Shown here: positions 1 to 8,458 of the stretch, piece after piece
How the letters are laid out: the number at the start of each line of letters is the position of its first letter
How positions within the stretch are numbered: position 1 is the first letter of the stretch
NCBI RefSeq assembly: GCF_014705615.1
Contig: NZ_JACXJA010000003.1
Coordinates: 124,001 to 188,000 of the forward strand
Source of the DNA: Paenibacillus oceani
GTDB lineage: Bacteria > Bacillota > Bacilli > Paenibacillales > NBRC-103111
Reading direction: 5' to 3'
Length of the DNA: 64,000 nt
Notes under the pieces: generated by a model
Seen by the model: only the letters and a program-made list of their open reading frames with translations
Database searches by the model: none
Told to the model about the DNA's origin: nothing
Program-made: the position numbers and the translations under genes

Positions 1-1
1 G

Positions 2-454
2 ATGGCCGTCCACGTTCAGGGCACCTACGGCGCAGAGTTGTCGATGCATGAGAAATTTTCGGGCATGCTCGGCATTACCGACGAAGAGCGGGCGGCGTTC
101 CAGCCTGCGCCGACGGCGTACGCCTATACGTCGCACTTGCTGCGCGCCGCTTATACCGGCCATTTCGGAGATATTATGGCGGCGATCCTGCCTTGCTACT
201 GGCTGTACTACGAGATTGGCGAAAGACTGCAGGGCGCGACACCCGAGGAGCCGATCTATCGCGAATGGATTGCCGCATATGGCGGCGACTGGTTCCGCGA
301 TCTCGTGCAGGAGCAGGTCGACCGGCTCGACCGGATCGCCGAAGGCGTGACGGAAGCCGACCGGACGCGGATGGAGCGGCAGTTCCTGATCAGCAGCCAG
401 TACGAGTACCAGTTCTGGGATATGGGTTACCGCAAGGAAGCGTGGCCGGTTTAA
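2..454 (+). CDS. tenA: TenA-type thiaminase II, 5' end cut by window
   Basis: The C-terminal two thirds of a TenA/THI-4 family protein (about 150 of the usual 220-235 residues). TenA hydrolyses aminopyrimidine breakdown products of thiamin for salvage, in the cytosol. The motif LPCYWLYYEIG carries the expected catalytic Cys, and the C-terminal QYEYQFWDMGY matches the family's terminal Glu region. The frame is open to the window edge, so the Met at base 2 is probably internal. A strong hairpin terminator follows 24 bases after the stop, so this is the last gene of its unit. Family assignment is firm; the upstream part and operon partners are not visible. Confidence 0.9.
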   Translation: MAVHVQGTYGAELSMHEKFSGMLGITDEERAAFQPAPTAYAYTSHLLRAAYTGHFGDIMAAILPCYWLYYEIGERLQGATPEEPIYREWIAAYGGDWFRDLVQEQVDRLDRIAEGVTEADRTRMERQFLISSQYEYQFWDMGYRKEAWPV

Positions 455-477
455 TCAAACATGCGATGGATGTGACA

Positions 478-507
478 GACAGCCGAATGGGATTCGGCTG
501 TCTTTTT
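478..507 (+). terminator. Rho-independent terminator of tenA
   Basis: Perfect 11-bp stem GACAGCCGAAT / ATTCGGCTGTC with a 3-base loop, followed by TTTTT. It lies directly downstream of the tenA stop codon. Confidence 0.9.
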
Positions 508-593
508 AATCTGCCAGAAGTTTAGGTTCTTTACCGTGCTAAAGGAAGGGGTTTTCTTACTTGGCGCTAGTGAACGTATACTCGGGTTCGATG

Positions 594-763
594 ACTAACG
601 AATACTAACGAATGCTAACGGATGCAAGCGAATATTAACGAATACTAACGAATGCTAACGAACGCTAGTGAATGCTAATGAATACTAGCGAATGCTAACA
701 GATGCTAACAGATGCTAACAGATGCTAACAGATGCTAACAGATGCTAACAGATGCTAACGAAT
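594..763. repeat. Decamer tandem array, 17 units
   Basis: Seventeen uninterrupted 10-bp units of the type ACTAACGAAT / GCTAACGAAT. The units at 694-753 are six identical copies of GCTAACAGAT, while flanking units are diverged. The equivalent place in the second copy of the element (about 30651-30662) holds a single unit, so the array is a local expansion. There is no spacer structure, so it is not a CRISPR. Confidence 0.95.
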
Positions 764-953
764 CGTATCATGCTTATAGCTGAAAAACGACGTTGTTCCA
801 GTCGTAATGAATCCAGGCATCGTTATCGAACCGAAAGCGGAAAAAAACGATCCGATTTGCGGAGAATAACCATACAAGAGTTCGTTACAAATTCAAACGT
901 CCGGATTCGGCTCTGATAACGACTGCTGGGTTCGTTAGCCATACCACTGTATG

Positions 954-1258
954 AAGACCACACGACTGAGGACGAGCGGCCGGAGCAAGGTACCCATTGC
1001 CTTCCACGCGCCTGCGTAAGAGAGTCTAAACAAGACCACACGACTGGGGGAGAGCGGCCGGAGCGAAGGTACCCATTGCCTTCCACGCGCCTGCGTAAGA
1101 GAGTCTAAATAAGACCACACGACTGGGGGAGAGCGGCCGGAGCAAGGTACCCATTGCCTTCCACGCGCCTGCGTAAGAGAGTCTAAACAAGACAACACGA
1201 CCTGAGGACGAGCGGCCGGAGCGAAGGTACCATTCCCTTCGACGCGCCTGCGTATGGG
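954..1258. repeat. 78-79 bp tandem repeat, four units
   Basis: Units begin at 954, 1032, 1111 and 1189, each opening with AAGACCACACGACTG or a close variant. Each continues through GAGCGGCCGGAGC, GGTACCCATTGCCTTCCACG and GCGCCTGCGTAAGAGAGTC. The fourth unit is diverged and runs into the element's end. The 30569-30970 copy has only one such unit, which most resembles unit 4 here. Confidence 0.9.
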
Positions 1259-1272
1259 ATTGCACGTCAAAG

Positions 1273-1305
1273 AACCATCCGGTACAGTTTCCGGACGGTT
1301 TTTCT
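1273..1305 (+). terminator. Hairpin with T-run closing the intergenic element
   Basis: Stem AACCATCCGG / CCGGACGGTT with one A-C mismatch and an 8-base loop, followed by TTTTTC. An equivalent but differently sequenced stem closes the second copy at 30938-30967, so the structure rather than the sequence seems kept. Confidence 0.6.
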
Positions 1306-1309
1306 TATC

Positions 1310-1715
1310 GTTACAGAAGTTCAGGGGGCTTGGTTTCCTATTGCCAAAAACGTGCGTATCCGGAGGATTGCGCAAAGACGACCCCCTCCAAGCGGCGTTC
1401 TCCCACCGTTTGCTACGTGGTAAAGCTTAAAAGCGTTGCTTCAAAAAAGCGAATCGCGAGTTTCTGTACCAAGAAAAGCTGCATCTTACGCGGGGGCATT
1501 CATCGTGGCAAAGGCTTCGTTTAGAAGCTTTTCTTATTTACCAGAAATATATCATGGGAGTGGTTCTAAACCTTGGTAAACGCCAGCGACAGCGGACGCC
1601 GGTAGGCGCTTTTCTTTGTGCAATACGTATGATGCTGCTGAATTTGTCGGGCGTGAGGGAAGGAGATGGGTGCAGCTACGTGTAATATTGGAACGTATAG
1701 GAGAGGGGGCCGCGT
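1310..1715. other. Intergenic, no gene seen
   Basis: About 400 bases between the repeat element and the AraC gene. Short open frames here lack ribosome binding sites and recognisable content. AGGAGAGGGGG at about 1699-1709 serves the downstream AraC start. Confidence 0.5.
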
Positions 1716-2657
1716 ATGATCGTAGCGAGAGCGCTGGAAAACGAGCTCTACTTTTTTCAATATTTGTCCACCCGGGATGAGATGTCCGAATCCGCATATT
1801 ACTTTCATACTCACCAAGGGATCGAAATCTTGTATGTGTATGAAGGCAGCGGCCAAGTCATTCTTGACGATCGCTTTTATGCCGTCCATCCCCGTACTTT
1901 GCTTATTTTTAAACCGTTCCAGCTCCATTACATCCGCATGGACGTACCACCGAAATATACGTGCTCGCTCATTAAAGTGAAGCCGATCTTCATGGAGCAA
2001 TGCGCGTCCGTTTTCCCCCAGTGTCACGACCTGATCTCCGGTTTTTTGAACGACGACGGGAGCAGTCAAATATTCGGGTTAAACGAAGCCCAGCACGCCC
2101 AGCTCCACGAAAAGTTTCGCAACTTGAACGAAATCTTGCAGACGTCCGGCAGCCGCCAATTTCATGAAGAGGCCGTTATTTTGTTTCTGTTCACCTTTTT
2201 CGTTAACTTGGTCACAACCGTAATGCCGAATGCCGAGGCGGGCAAACCGGTAAAGCCGCTGCGTACGACGCAGCACATCGGCAGGATCCTGAAATGGATC
2301 GACGCCCACTACAAGGAGCGGTATACGTTGGACCGGCTGGCAGAGGAGCTGCATTTTTCGGTGAGCTATATGTCGAAGCTGTTTCGCCGGCAAACCGGGA
2401 AGAGCATTCACGAATATATAACGGAAAAAAGACTGGACCAGGCGCGTCTGCTGCTGCACACCCCGAAATCTGTCGAAGCGATCAGCGAAGAGACGGGTTT
2501 TCACTCGCCGTCTCATTTCATTCGGACCTTTAAAGCCAAATACGGGGTTCCCCGCATCAATACAGACTGGGCGCAGCTAAGCGGTACATCCCGCCGGAAT
2601 GAGCGGATTATGCAATTTTTAAACCGGTTTCTGCTACCGGGGGTGTTGTATGCTTGA
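1716..2657 (+). CDS. AraC/XylS-family regulator, probable 3' frameshift
   Basis: Cytosolic transcription regulator with an N-terminal cupin-like sensing half (about residues 1-150) and a C-terminal AraC double helix-turn-helix (about 190-285; LDRLAEELHFSVSYMSKLFR is the first helix pair and the second includes EAISEETGFHSPSHFIRTFK). Family members normally end in a G-x-x-P-x-x-Y/F-R motif. Here the read frame gives YGVPRINTDW, whereas adding one C to the CCCC run at 2550-2553 gives GVPPHQYRLGAAKRYIPPE and a stop at 2600-2602. The last 35 residues of the printed frame are therefore probably not native. It lies upstream of a solute-binding lipoprotein and may control it. Confidence 0.85.
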   Translation: MIVARALENELYFFQYLSTRDEMSESAYYFHTHQGIEILYVYEGSGQVILDDRFYAVHPRTLLIFKPFQLHYIRMDVPPKYTCSLIKVKPIFMEQCASVFPQCHDLISGFLNDDGSSQIFGLNEAQHAQLHEKFRNLNEILQTSGSRQFHEEAVILFLFTFFVNLVTTVMPNAEAGKPVKPLRTTQHIGRILKWIDAHYKERYTLDRLAEELHFSVSYMSKLFRRQTGKSIHEYITEKRLDQARLLLHTPKSVEAISEETGFHSPSHFIRTFKAKYGVPRINTDWAQLSGTSRRNERIMQFLNRFLLPGVLYA

Positions 2658-2865
2658 GAAGCGACGACCTCCCGGGAATGCGGATTGCAGCGGGCGAGAA
2701 TCGTGCGGCGGTTCGGCATGGCGGATGCATTAGCGGTGAAGCATGAGGGAAACGGCTACTTATGTAATCGCATACACTTCAAAATAATCTTTTATTTGTA
2801 AAATCATTCGAGTACCGCCTAGCCGAAAAAACGCCGGTGAAAACAACAAATAGGGGAGATGTCGG

Positions 2866-4182
2866 ATGAAAAAACAGGCGGCCGCGATGTGCGCCATCCT
2901 TGCTGCGGCCATGCTGGCCGGCTGCGGGGGAGGAAAGACGGGAGACGCCGAAGGCGAGACGGCCCGCAGCCCGGCCGATACGAAGCCGAAGGAGCCGGTG
3001 GAGCTGAAGCTCGTTCCTTATTGGCTTTCGATGAGTGACCGGGAATTCGAAGAGCTGCTGTTTCAGCCTTTGAAGGCGAAATACCCGCATATTACGATGA
3101 AGCTCGATCGGACGGATCCGGTCAAATTGGCGGCCTCGGGAGAATTTCCGGATATTTATTACGTCGCCAATGTCAGGTACAGCACATTCAAGGATTTGGA
3201 CATTCCGTACGATATGAGCGCGATGATCAAAAACAAAGACCATCCGATCGATTTGAACGCGTTCTCCAAGCCGAATATCGACTGGATTATCGAACTCGGT
3301 TCCAAGGGAGAACTGTATGGGGTACCTTTCGATCTGAATCATTACGCTTTGTTTTACAACAAGGACATTTTCGACAAAAGAGGGGTTCCTTATCCAAAGG
3401 ACGGGATGACCTGGGGAGAGCTGCTCGAGCTGTCGAGAAGACTTACGTTCATCGATGCAGACGTCCAATACCGGGGCTTCGTGCCTCCGAATCCGAACGT
3501 ATTCTCCGGTACGAAAACGATGCCCATCTACGATCCGTCGACCCAAAAGGCGCTGCTGAACCGGGACAACCACAAGTCGATCCTGGAGCTGATCAAGCCC
3601 TTTTATGAAATTCCGGGCGTGGTGGTAAATAACGAGTTTCCGATCAAAGGCGCGGATTTCCTGAAAGACCGGACCGTAGCGATGATGGCGAACTGGCTGA
3701 CGGACATACCGAGCGCGATGCAGGCGGGCAACATTCAGATGAACTACGATATTGCAGGCATGCCGTCCTTCGAGGACCTGCCCGGCGTTACGATTCATCC
3801 CGGCGCCAAAATGATGGGAATATCCAAGACGAGCAAGCATAAGGAAGATGCTTATCTGGCCATTCAGTTTTTCACTTCGCCCGAAGTGCAAAAGAAAATC
3901 AATCGGGGCGGGCGTTTGACCGCTCTGGCGGACGAAACGATCCGTAAAGATTTCGGTGCCGACATGGAAGTGCTGAAAGGCAAAAACATTCAAGGCGCGC
4001 TGGCGGTCAAACCGGCCAAAATGATTCCTCCGCATGAATACAATGCGATCATCGACGGGTTGTTCAACGGGACGGCGACGGGACTCGCGACAGGGTCCAA
4101 AGATATCAATACGCTGCTGAGGGAAGCCCAGGAAGCGGCGGATAAAGCGATTGCCGAAGCGGAAGCGGCCAAGAAAAAATAA
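2866..4182 (+). CDS. Extracellular solute-binding lipoprotein (sugar ABC family 1)
   Basis: 438 residues with a lipoprotein signal peptide (lipobox LAGC, Cys at about residue 20) and a family-1 sugar-type binding fold, including the conserved YNKDIFDKRGVPYPKDGMTW segment near the hinge. It would capture a saccharide outside the membrane and pass it to an ABC permease. No permease or ATPase gene is adjacent, so it is an orphan. It is paralogous to the lipoprotein at 23792-25126: both have the DGMTW and KDIN..LREA signatures. The RBS GGGGAGATGTCGG precedes the ATG. The substrate cannot be read from the sequence. Confidence 0.9.
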   Translation: MKKQAAAMCAILAAAMLAGCGGGKTGDAEGETARSPADTKPKEPVELKLVPYWLSMSDREFEELLFQPLKAKYPHITMKLDRTDPVKLAASGEFPDIYYVANVRYSTFKDLDIPYDMSAMIKNKDHPIDLNAFSKPNIDWIIELGSKGELYGVPFDLNHYALFYNKDIFDKRGVPYPKDGMTWGELLELSRRLTFIDADVQYRGFVPPNPNVFSGTKTMPIYDPSTQKALLNRDNHKSILELIKPFYEIPGVVVNNEFPIKGADFLKDRTVAMMANWLTDIPSAMQAGNIQMNYDIAGMPSFEDLPGVTIHPGAKMMGISKTSKHKEDAYLAIQFFTSPEVQKKINRGGRLTALADETIRKDFGADMEVLKGKNIQGALAVKPAKMIPPHEYNAIIDGLFNGTATGLATGSKDINTLLREAQEAADKAIAEAEAAKKK

Positions 4183-4204
4183 GAGGATGACCGGAGGCTC
4201 ACGA

Positions 4205-5254
4205 ATGGGCGATTCGCAAACGATTCCGACGTATTGGAAAAGCAGTCTGGAGCATGTGGAGCAAACGTTGTCCCTCGTCAAACGGGGACAGGTCGAGACG
4301 TTTGCCCGTTCGGCGGGCGGCAGGAACATCTATGCCGTCTCCTACGGGGAGAAGCAAAACTTCGGCAGAAAAGCGAACTACAACTCCGCTTGCGGGGTCG
4401 GCGATGTATCGGCTTATGCGCAGAAGAGCAGGAACCATAAACCCGTCATCTCGATCGTAGGGGGCGTTCACGGCGGAGAGCTGGAAGGCGTGGCGGCCGT
4501 CTTGAATCTGATACGTTTGCTGGAAACCGGCTCCGATTGGGGCGGGAAGGAGAATGCGTATTTGTCTCGCTGTGCTGCCGAGCGGTTTCGGCTTGTGCTC
4601 ATCCCGTGCATGAATCCCGACGGCCAGGCGCGCATTCCTTTCGATACGCTCGTAGGCATGCCTTTCGCCGACATGCGTTATTACGTCCAAGGTACTTGGA
4701 AGGACGGCACGCTGTGCGGCTGGCCGGGGTGCAAGGCGGTGCATCCGATCGCGGACGCGGTCGATTTTCTCGGCGGCTATTTTAACGATGACGGCATTAA
4801 TATGATGCACGACAATTTTTTCTCGCCGATGGCGGAAGAAACGAAACGGCTGATGGAGCTGATCGACCGGGAAGCGGCAGACGCGACCGTGCTTCTGCAC
4901 GGCGGTTCCAATTCGGTCAACCATCTTCTGCCGACTGCTTACGTCCCGCCTTTGATCGAGAAGAAACAAAACCGGCTGGTCGATCTGCTGGATGAAGCAT
5001 ACCGGGCGAAAGGAATTCCGTTCAAAGCGATTCATGGACGGGGAATCGGCGAGAAGACCGGCGCTCCGCCTTCGTTTAATCTGACTTCGGCGCTGCACCA
5101 CGTCAGCGGCGGATTGTCGATGACGTTCGAGTCGAACATGGGGCTTGACGCTCCCGGCCCCAGATACACGTACGAAGAGCTGCTGCAGGGACATTATATT
5201 TTGTTTGAAGAGCTGCTGCGATTTATGGAGAAGGAGTGTCCGTTATATCCGTGA
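4205..5254 (+). CDS. M14-family zinc carboxypeptidase-like protein
   Basis: 349 residues. Metallocarboxypeptidase fold with the zinc motif HGGELEG (His..Glu), NPDGQARIPF, a later His in LLHGGSN as third ligand, and a Glu in MTFESN as likely catalytic base. I chose ATG 4205 because GGAGG lies about 7 bases upstream; an earlier in-frame ATG at 4151 overlaps the preceding gene. There is no signal peptide, so it probably acts in the cytosol, for example on imported peptides or murein fragments. It starts 22 bases after the solute-binding protein gene, so the two are likely co-transcribed. The true substrate is unknown. Confidence 0.85.
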   Translation: MGDSQTIPTYWKSSLEHVEQTLSLVKRGQVETFARSAGGRNIYAVSYGEKQNFGRKANYNSACGVGDVSAYAQKSRNHKPVISIVGGVHGGELEGVAAVLNLIRLLETGSDWGGKENAYLSRCAAERFRLVLIPCMNPDGQARIPFDTLVGMPFADMRYYVQGTWKDGTLCGWPGCKAVHPIADAVDFLGGYFNDDGINMMHDNFFSPMAEETKRLMELIDREAADATVLLHGGSNSVNHLLPTAYVPPLIEKKQNRLVDLLDEAYRAKGIPFKAIHGRGIGEKTGAPPSFNLTSALHHVSGGLSMTFESNMGLDAPGPRYTYEELLQGHYILFEELLRFMEKECPLYP

Positions 5255-5662
5255 ATTATACGAGTAAGCGGATGAATCGCTGCTGGAACGGTAAAAAATG
5301 GTAGGGTGCGAAGGGCGGGGAAGAAAGCGAAGAAAGGGAAGAGCGCAGAGATGGCTTGGTCAAAACGCTGAGAAACATCCCGCGCCGCTCGGCGACAGCT
5401 GTTCGTAGCTCCGACCGCTAGACCGGGAAGACCCGCAGACGGTGACGACTGTGAAGATCGATCAGACCGATCAGACCTTCAAGACTACAGAGACTGCCAA
5501 GACCACGGAGACTGCCAAGTCTGACAACGTGGCCGTTTGCTGAATCGATGAGAAGTAGAATCCGATCGGACCGCCGGTCGAACATTTTTGATCCCGTATG
5601 TATCCCACCCGGCGCTTCTGTCCATGCTGAATGCAAAAGCGGCAAGGAGTGTGGGATGGGAA
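5255..5662. other. Intergenic, low-complexity, no gene seen
   Basis: About 400 bases. At 5455-5525 there are imprecise direct repeats of GATCAGACC and of GGAGACTGCCAAG/AGAGACTGCCAAG. No convincing coding frame or terminator was seen. Confidence 0.5.
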
Positions 5663-5965
5663 ATGAAACTGTTAATCGTCATCGGGATGCTGGTCGTACC
5701 GGTACTATTCGTATGGCTCCGGCGGATCTCCGGCTTATTGAAGGCGCTTTTCGATGCACTTGCACTCGTGAGCGCCTTTGGCTTCGGCCTCTTGTCTGCG
5801 TTTGCGGTTCAAGATATCCGGGCGCACGGAACGGTATATGCGACGGAGGTGCACCACGTGTTCGAAAACTGGGCGTTTCTTCTATTTGGCAGCTATCTGG
5901 GGCTGTATTTGCTGTACCTTTTGCTGTGGGGTACGATGACGTCTTACAGACGAACAGATAGCTGA
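5663..5965 (+). CDS. Small integral membrane protein, unknown function
   Basis: About 100 residues with three predicted membrane segments: an N-terminal one (LLIVIGMLVVPVLFVWL), a central one (ALALVSAFGFGLLSAFAV) and a C-terminal one (FLLFGSYLGLYLLYLLLW). I prefer ATG 5663, with AAGGAG at 5644-5649 upstream (spacing about 13, rather long). An in-frame ATG at 5588 would add 25 non-hydrophobic residues. Family not recognised. Confidence 0.55.
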   Translation: MKLLIVIGMLVVPVLFVWLRRISGLLKALFDALALVSAFGFGLLSAFAVQDIRAHGTVYATEVHHVFENWAFLLFGSYLGLYLLYLLLWGTMTSYRRTDS

Positions 5966-6016
5966 TGGCAGTTGCGAAATAGGTGTGTGGCCATTTCGCC
6001 GGTAGCGTCGGTCGGC

Positions 6017-6170
6017 CGAATAAGAGCATTTAGAGCTCTTATTCGCTTATTCGAGCGTTATATCCCCTTTTTAGCGAAATAAGAGAGATTTGAGACCCTT
6101 AATTTCGGCGGTCAGCCCTGTTTTTCGGGTTTGGCACTGTGTTAAGTGCTTCAAATCGCTCTTATTTTCG
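6017..6170. repeat. Cluster of intergenic inverted repeats
   Basis: A perfect palindrome CGAATAAGAGC..GCTCTTATTCG (6017-6045) is followed by a larger inverted pair, CGAAATAAGAGAGATTTGA (6075-6093) against TCAAATCGCTCTTATTTTCG (6151-6170). Further CGAAAATAAG and CGCTCTTA words lie just beyond, to about 6217. All share the AATAAGAG/CTCTTATT core. It may be a REP-like repeat, or an RNA end structure for the gene at 5663. Confidence 0.6.
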
Positions 6171-6538
6171 TAGGATTGCTTGTTTATGCGAAAATAAGGG
6201 GGGCAAACCGCTCTTAATGTCAGGTGTTGGGGGAGATTACCTTCTTTACTGCAGTTGGCGGGGGAGGAGGGACGGGTTCGTTGGTCTGGAAGCAATTGTT
6301 CAGCAGCGCGGGCTCGGGAGTCCCGACTCGAGATCCCCGGCCAGGGCCTTCACCCCAGCATAGCGAGCCGGAGAACCCCGGCCAGCAGAGTTACCCAGGA
6401 TCGCCCCCCCCCAAGATTGCTAGCTTGAGCTCCACAGCTCGGCACAGCACTGGCCTGGATGGCTAACCCACGATCGCCAGCGTGCAAGCGCCAGCCTCCG
6501 CTGGCATCGTGCTACCGGTCGTCGCGCACCGGCATCTC
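6171..6538. other. Intergenic, no gene seen
   Basis: GC-rich sequence with a run of nine C at about 6403-6413. Frames that stay open here are Gly/Pro/Ser compositional artefacts without ribosome binding sites. Confidence 0.45.
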
Positions 6539-7162
6539 TTACGAAAAGTGACGGCGCACCGCGTCCAGAATATGGCGGTAATAGTCCGCCCCATGCGGTA
6601 CGAAGTCGTCGCGGGACAGCTGCCGGCTTACTTCGCGGGACTGCCCGTCCGCACCGGTCTCGACGCCGCTTGCCGCGATCGAATCGATCTCGCCCCCGAA
6701 CAGGCGGGAGGCGTCGGCCGCGAGCACCTTCACAAGCCCCACAACCTCGTCCGGCTGCAGAGTATATGCTTCCAACGGCTGGCTGCAGCCGTACAGAAAC
6801 GTATGGTAAAACTCGCGGTCGATCAAATCCCGGTAGCGGATCTCGACCGGAATCGTCCCGATCGGGATCAACTCGTCGAAGCGGACCCGAAGACCGAGCT
6901 CCTCTTCCAGCTCCCGCACGCCATCCTCTACCGTTTCACCGGCCAGCAGATGTCCTGCGCTCGTAATATCGTATCGATCCGGATGCGTATCTTTGCCGGG
7001 ATGGCGTTTCTGGAGCAGGAGACAGGGACCTTCGCTGCTCGGGGTGACGATCCAGCAGTGGAACGTCTGGTGCCAGTATCCGTTCTTATGCGTGTCTGCA
7101 CGCGTGGCGGTGCCGATGATGTTCATCTGTTCGTCGAAAATATCGAATACTTCATGCTTCAT
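6539..7162 (-). CDS. Nudix hydrolase, isopentenyl-diphosphate-isomerase-like subgroup
   Basis: 207 residues. The Nudix box is recognisable (SAGHLLAGETV, then RELEEELGL), but the spacer between the first Glu and Arg-Glu is six residues rather than the usual seven. The N-terminus MKHEVFDIFDEQMNIIGTAT followed by an NGYWHQTFHCWI-type segment is typical of the cytosolic YfcD/IDI-like Nudix group, which hydrolyses nucleotide-linked or related diphosphates. Start 7162 is preferred over 7207 because GAGGGG lies 8 bases upstream. The gene stands alone. Substrate unknown. Confidence 0.85.
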   Translation of the reverse strand: MKHEVFDIFDEQMNIIGTATRADTHKNGYWHQTFHCWIVTPSSEGPCLLLQKRHPGKDTHPDRYDITSAGHLLAGETVEDGVRELEEELGLRVRFDELIPIGTIPVEIRYRDLIDREFYHTFLYGCSQPLEAYTLQPDEVVGLVKVLAADASRLFGGEIDSIAASGVETGADGQSREVSRQLSRDDFVPHGADYYRHILDAVRRHFS

Positions 7163-7496
7163 AGCCTTCATCCCCTCTGTCTGGCGTTTCCACACATTGT
7201 ACCACAACCGAAGGGAAAGACGGGCGACCGAACCCTCACGAAGCGGGCTTGGTCCAGCTCCTGCATCTCGTGTTCGGAATACGGCTCCGGCTGCAGACTT
7301 GCAATTCGTGTTTGCTTTTCACCTTGAAGGTCATGGCCCCCCTGTGCCTACTTCCTTATCGTAAACGCTCACACCGTAATCGGCAGCTTGTTCGGCATCT
7401 GCCGAAGTTTATGTAACCGCTAAAACAGGCGGATGGATATGGTAAGATAGGAGGGTGAGAAGATCAGGATTTGGCTGAGGAGGAAGGGGACGGGGT
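7163..7496. other. Intergenic between divergent Nudix genes
   Basis: About 330 bases separating two divergent Nudix genes. It must hold both promoters, but I could not assign clear -35/-10 pairs. GGAGGAAGGGG before 7497 is the ribosome binding site of the plus-strand gene. Confidence 0.4.
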
Positions 7497-8423
7497 ATGA
7501 ACAAATTGGAACGGACGGTGGGCCAAGAGGGGGATCAGCGGGCGGACCAACCCGATAACAAACAGGATAACAAACCGGATAATCAACCGGAAGACACACC
7601 GGATAACAAACTTGCGGGCATACCGGAGCGCGAACCGAAGGATGCACAGAAAGATGCACAGAAGGACGTACCGAAATACGAACCGAAGAACGAACCGGAA
7701 GAAGAACAAACGAAGGGCGAGCTAGAGGACACTCCCGAGGGCAACCCCGAGAATGACACGGGGCACCAGCCGGATAGTGACTTGGCCCAAGTTCCTGCGA
7801 TTCTGGAGCTGATGCCGGAAGGGGCGGAGATCGGGACGGGACTTGCGCTGCGGGATCGCAGCGGCAGGCTGCTGTTTTTCGTAGCCGGGTCGAGACACCG
7901 GATGGAGGAAGGCGAACGGTTTTTTGCCGGTATTGGCGGGCATCTGGAGCCCGGGGAGTCGCTGACGGAATGCGCGGAGCGGGAAGCCCGCGAGGAAATC
8001 GGTGCCGAAGTGGAGCTGCGTCATGCGGAGCGCACGCTCCGGGTATCGTCTGCGGGTGTCGTGTCGGAGATCGCCGTCTCCGATTACCCCGCTCCTTATG
8101 TCTGGTACGAGATGATTCATCCGCCGGGCAGCCCGCGTGAAGGCCGCCGCTACCAGATCGTGATCTATAGGGCGGTGTTGGCCGGGCCGCTTTCCGAGCT
8201 GAAGGAGGACGAGGTGTGCGGAGTGATTGCGATGACGGATCAGCAGGTGGCCGAAGCGTCCGGGCGCAAGCCGACCTTGCGGGAGCTGATCGGCGAGGGG
8301 GCGGGGCTGGTGGCGGCGCTGCCGGGGCTCGAGCCGGAGACGAGGCTGTTTCCGATCGGGACGGCGGCGGCCTTGTCGTTTGTTTTTCAAGCCGTCAGGA
8401 GCGATGAACGGCTGCTGCCGTGA
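7497..8423 (+). CDS. Nudix hydrolase with long disordered acidic N-terminal repeat
   Basis: 308 residues. Residues 1 to about 100 are polar and low-complexity, built from PDNK/PEREPKDAQK-type words with almost no hydrophobic residues. Residues about 105-300 are a Nudix domain with a canonical box beginning GGHLEPGESL and ending with REAREEIG. The extension is unusual for the family and may be disordered or a binding tether. An internal start after it is possible, but the upstream ATG has a ribosome binding site. It ends 35 bases before the DHFR gene, so they may be co-transcribed. Substrate unknown. Confidence 0.8.
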   Translation: MNKLERTVGQEGDQRADQPDNKQDNKPDNQPEDTPDNKLAGIPEREPKDAQKDAQKDVPKYEPKNEPEEEQTKGELEDTPEGNPENDTGHQPDSDLAQVPAILELMPEGAEIGTGLALRDRSGRLLFFVAGSRHRMEEGERFFAGIGGHLEPGESLTECAEREAREEIGAEVELRHAERTLRVSSAGVVSEIAVSDYPAPYVWYEMIHPPGSPREGRRYQIVIYRAVLAGPLSELKEDEVCGVIAMTDQQVAEASGRKPTLRELIGEGAGLVAALPGLEPETRLFPIGTAAALSFVFQAVRSDERLLP

Positions 8424-8458
8424 AGGCGGCTACGCGACTTGGGCAGAGGGGGAGATCG

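Larger units (their letters stand above)
517..1308. repeat. Dispersed intergenic element, copy 1 (expanded)
   Basis: Non-coding block sharing ordered, collinear similarity with 30569-30970: TTTACCGTGCTAAAG near the start, GAACGTATACTC, the ACTAACGAAT word, GAGTTCGTTACAAATTCAAA, a GAGCGGC..GAAGGTACCATTCCCTT stretch, TTTGCACGTCAAAG-like sequence and a closing hairpin. Copy 1 is about twice as long because two internal segments are tandemly multiplied (594-763 and 954-1258). Its function is unknown; a structured RNA or mobile intergenic repeat are both possible. Confidence 0.75.

Noticed and set aside
594-1258. CRISPR array
   Set aside because: Repeats are contiguous without unique spacers, and no cas genes are present.
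935-1375. Minus-strand frames over the 78-bp repeats
   Set aside because: They are open only because the repeat length and composition avoid stops; the peptide is repeat noise and lacks a ribosome binding site.
2779-4329. 516-residue minus-strand frame opposite the lipoprotein gene
   Set aside because: GC-rich shadow of a clearly recognisable lipoprotein; the product is Arg/Phe-rich with no domain.
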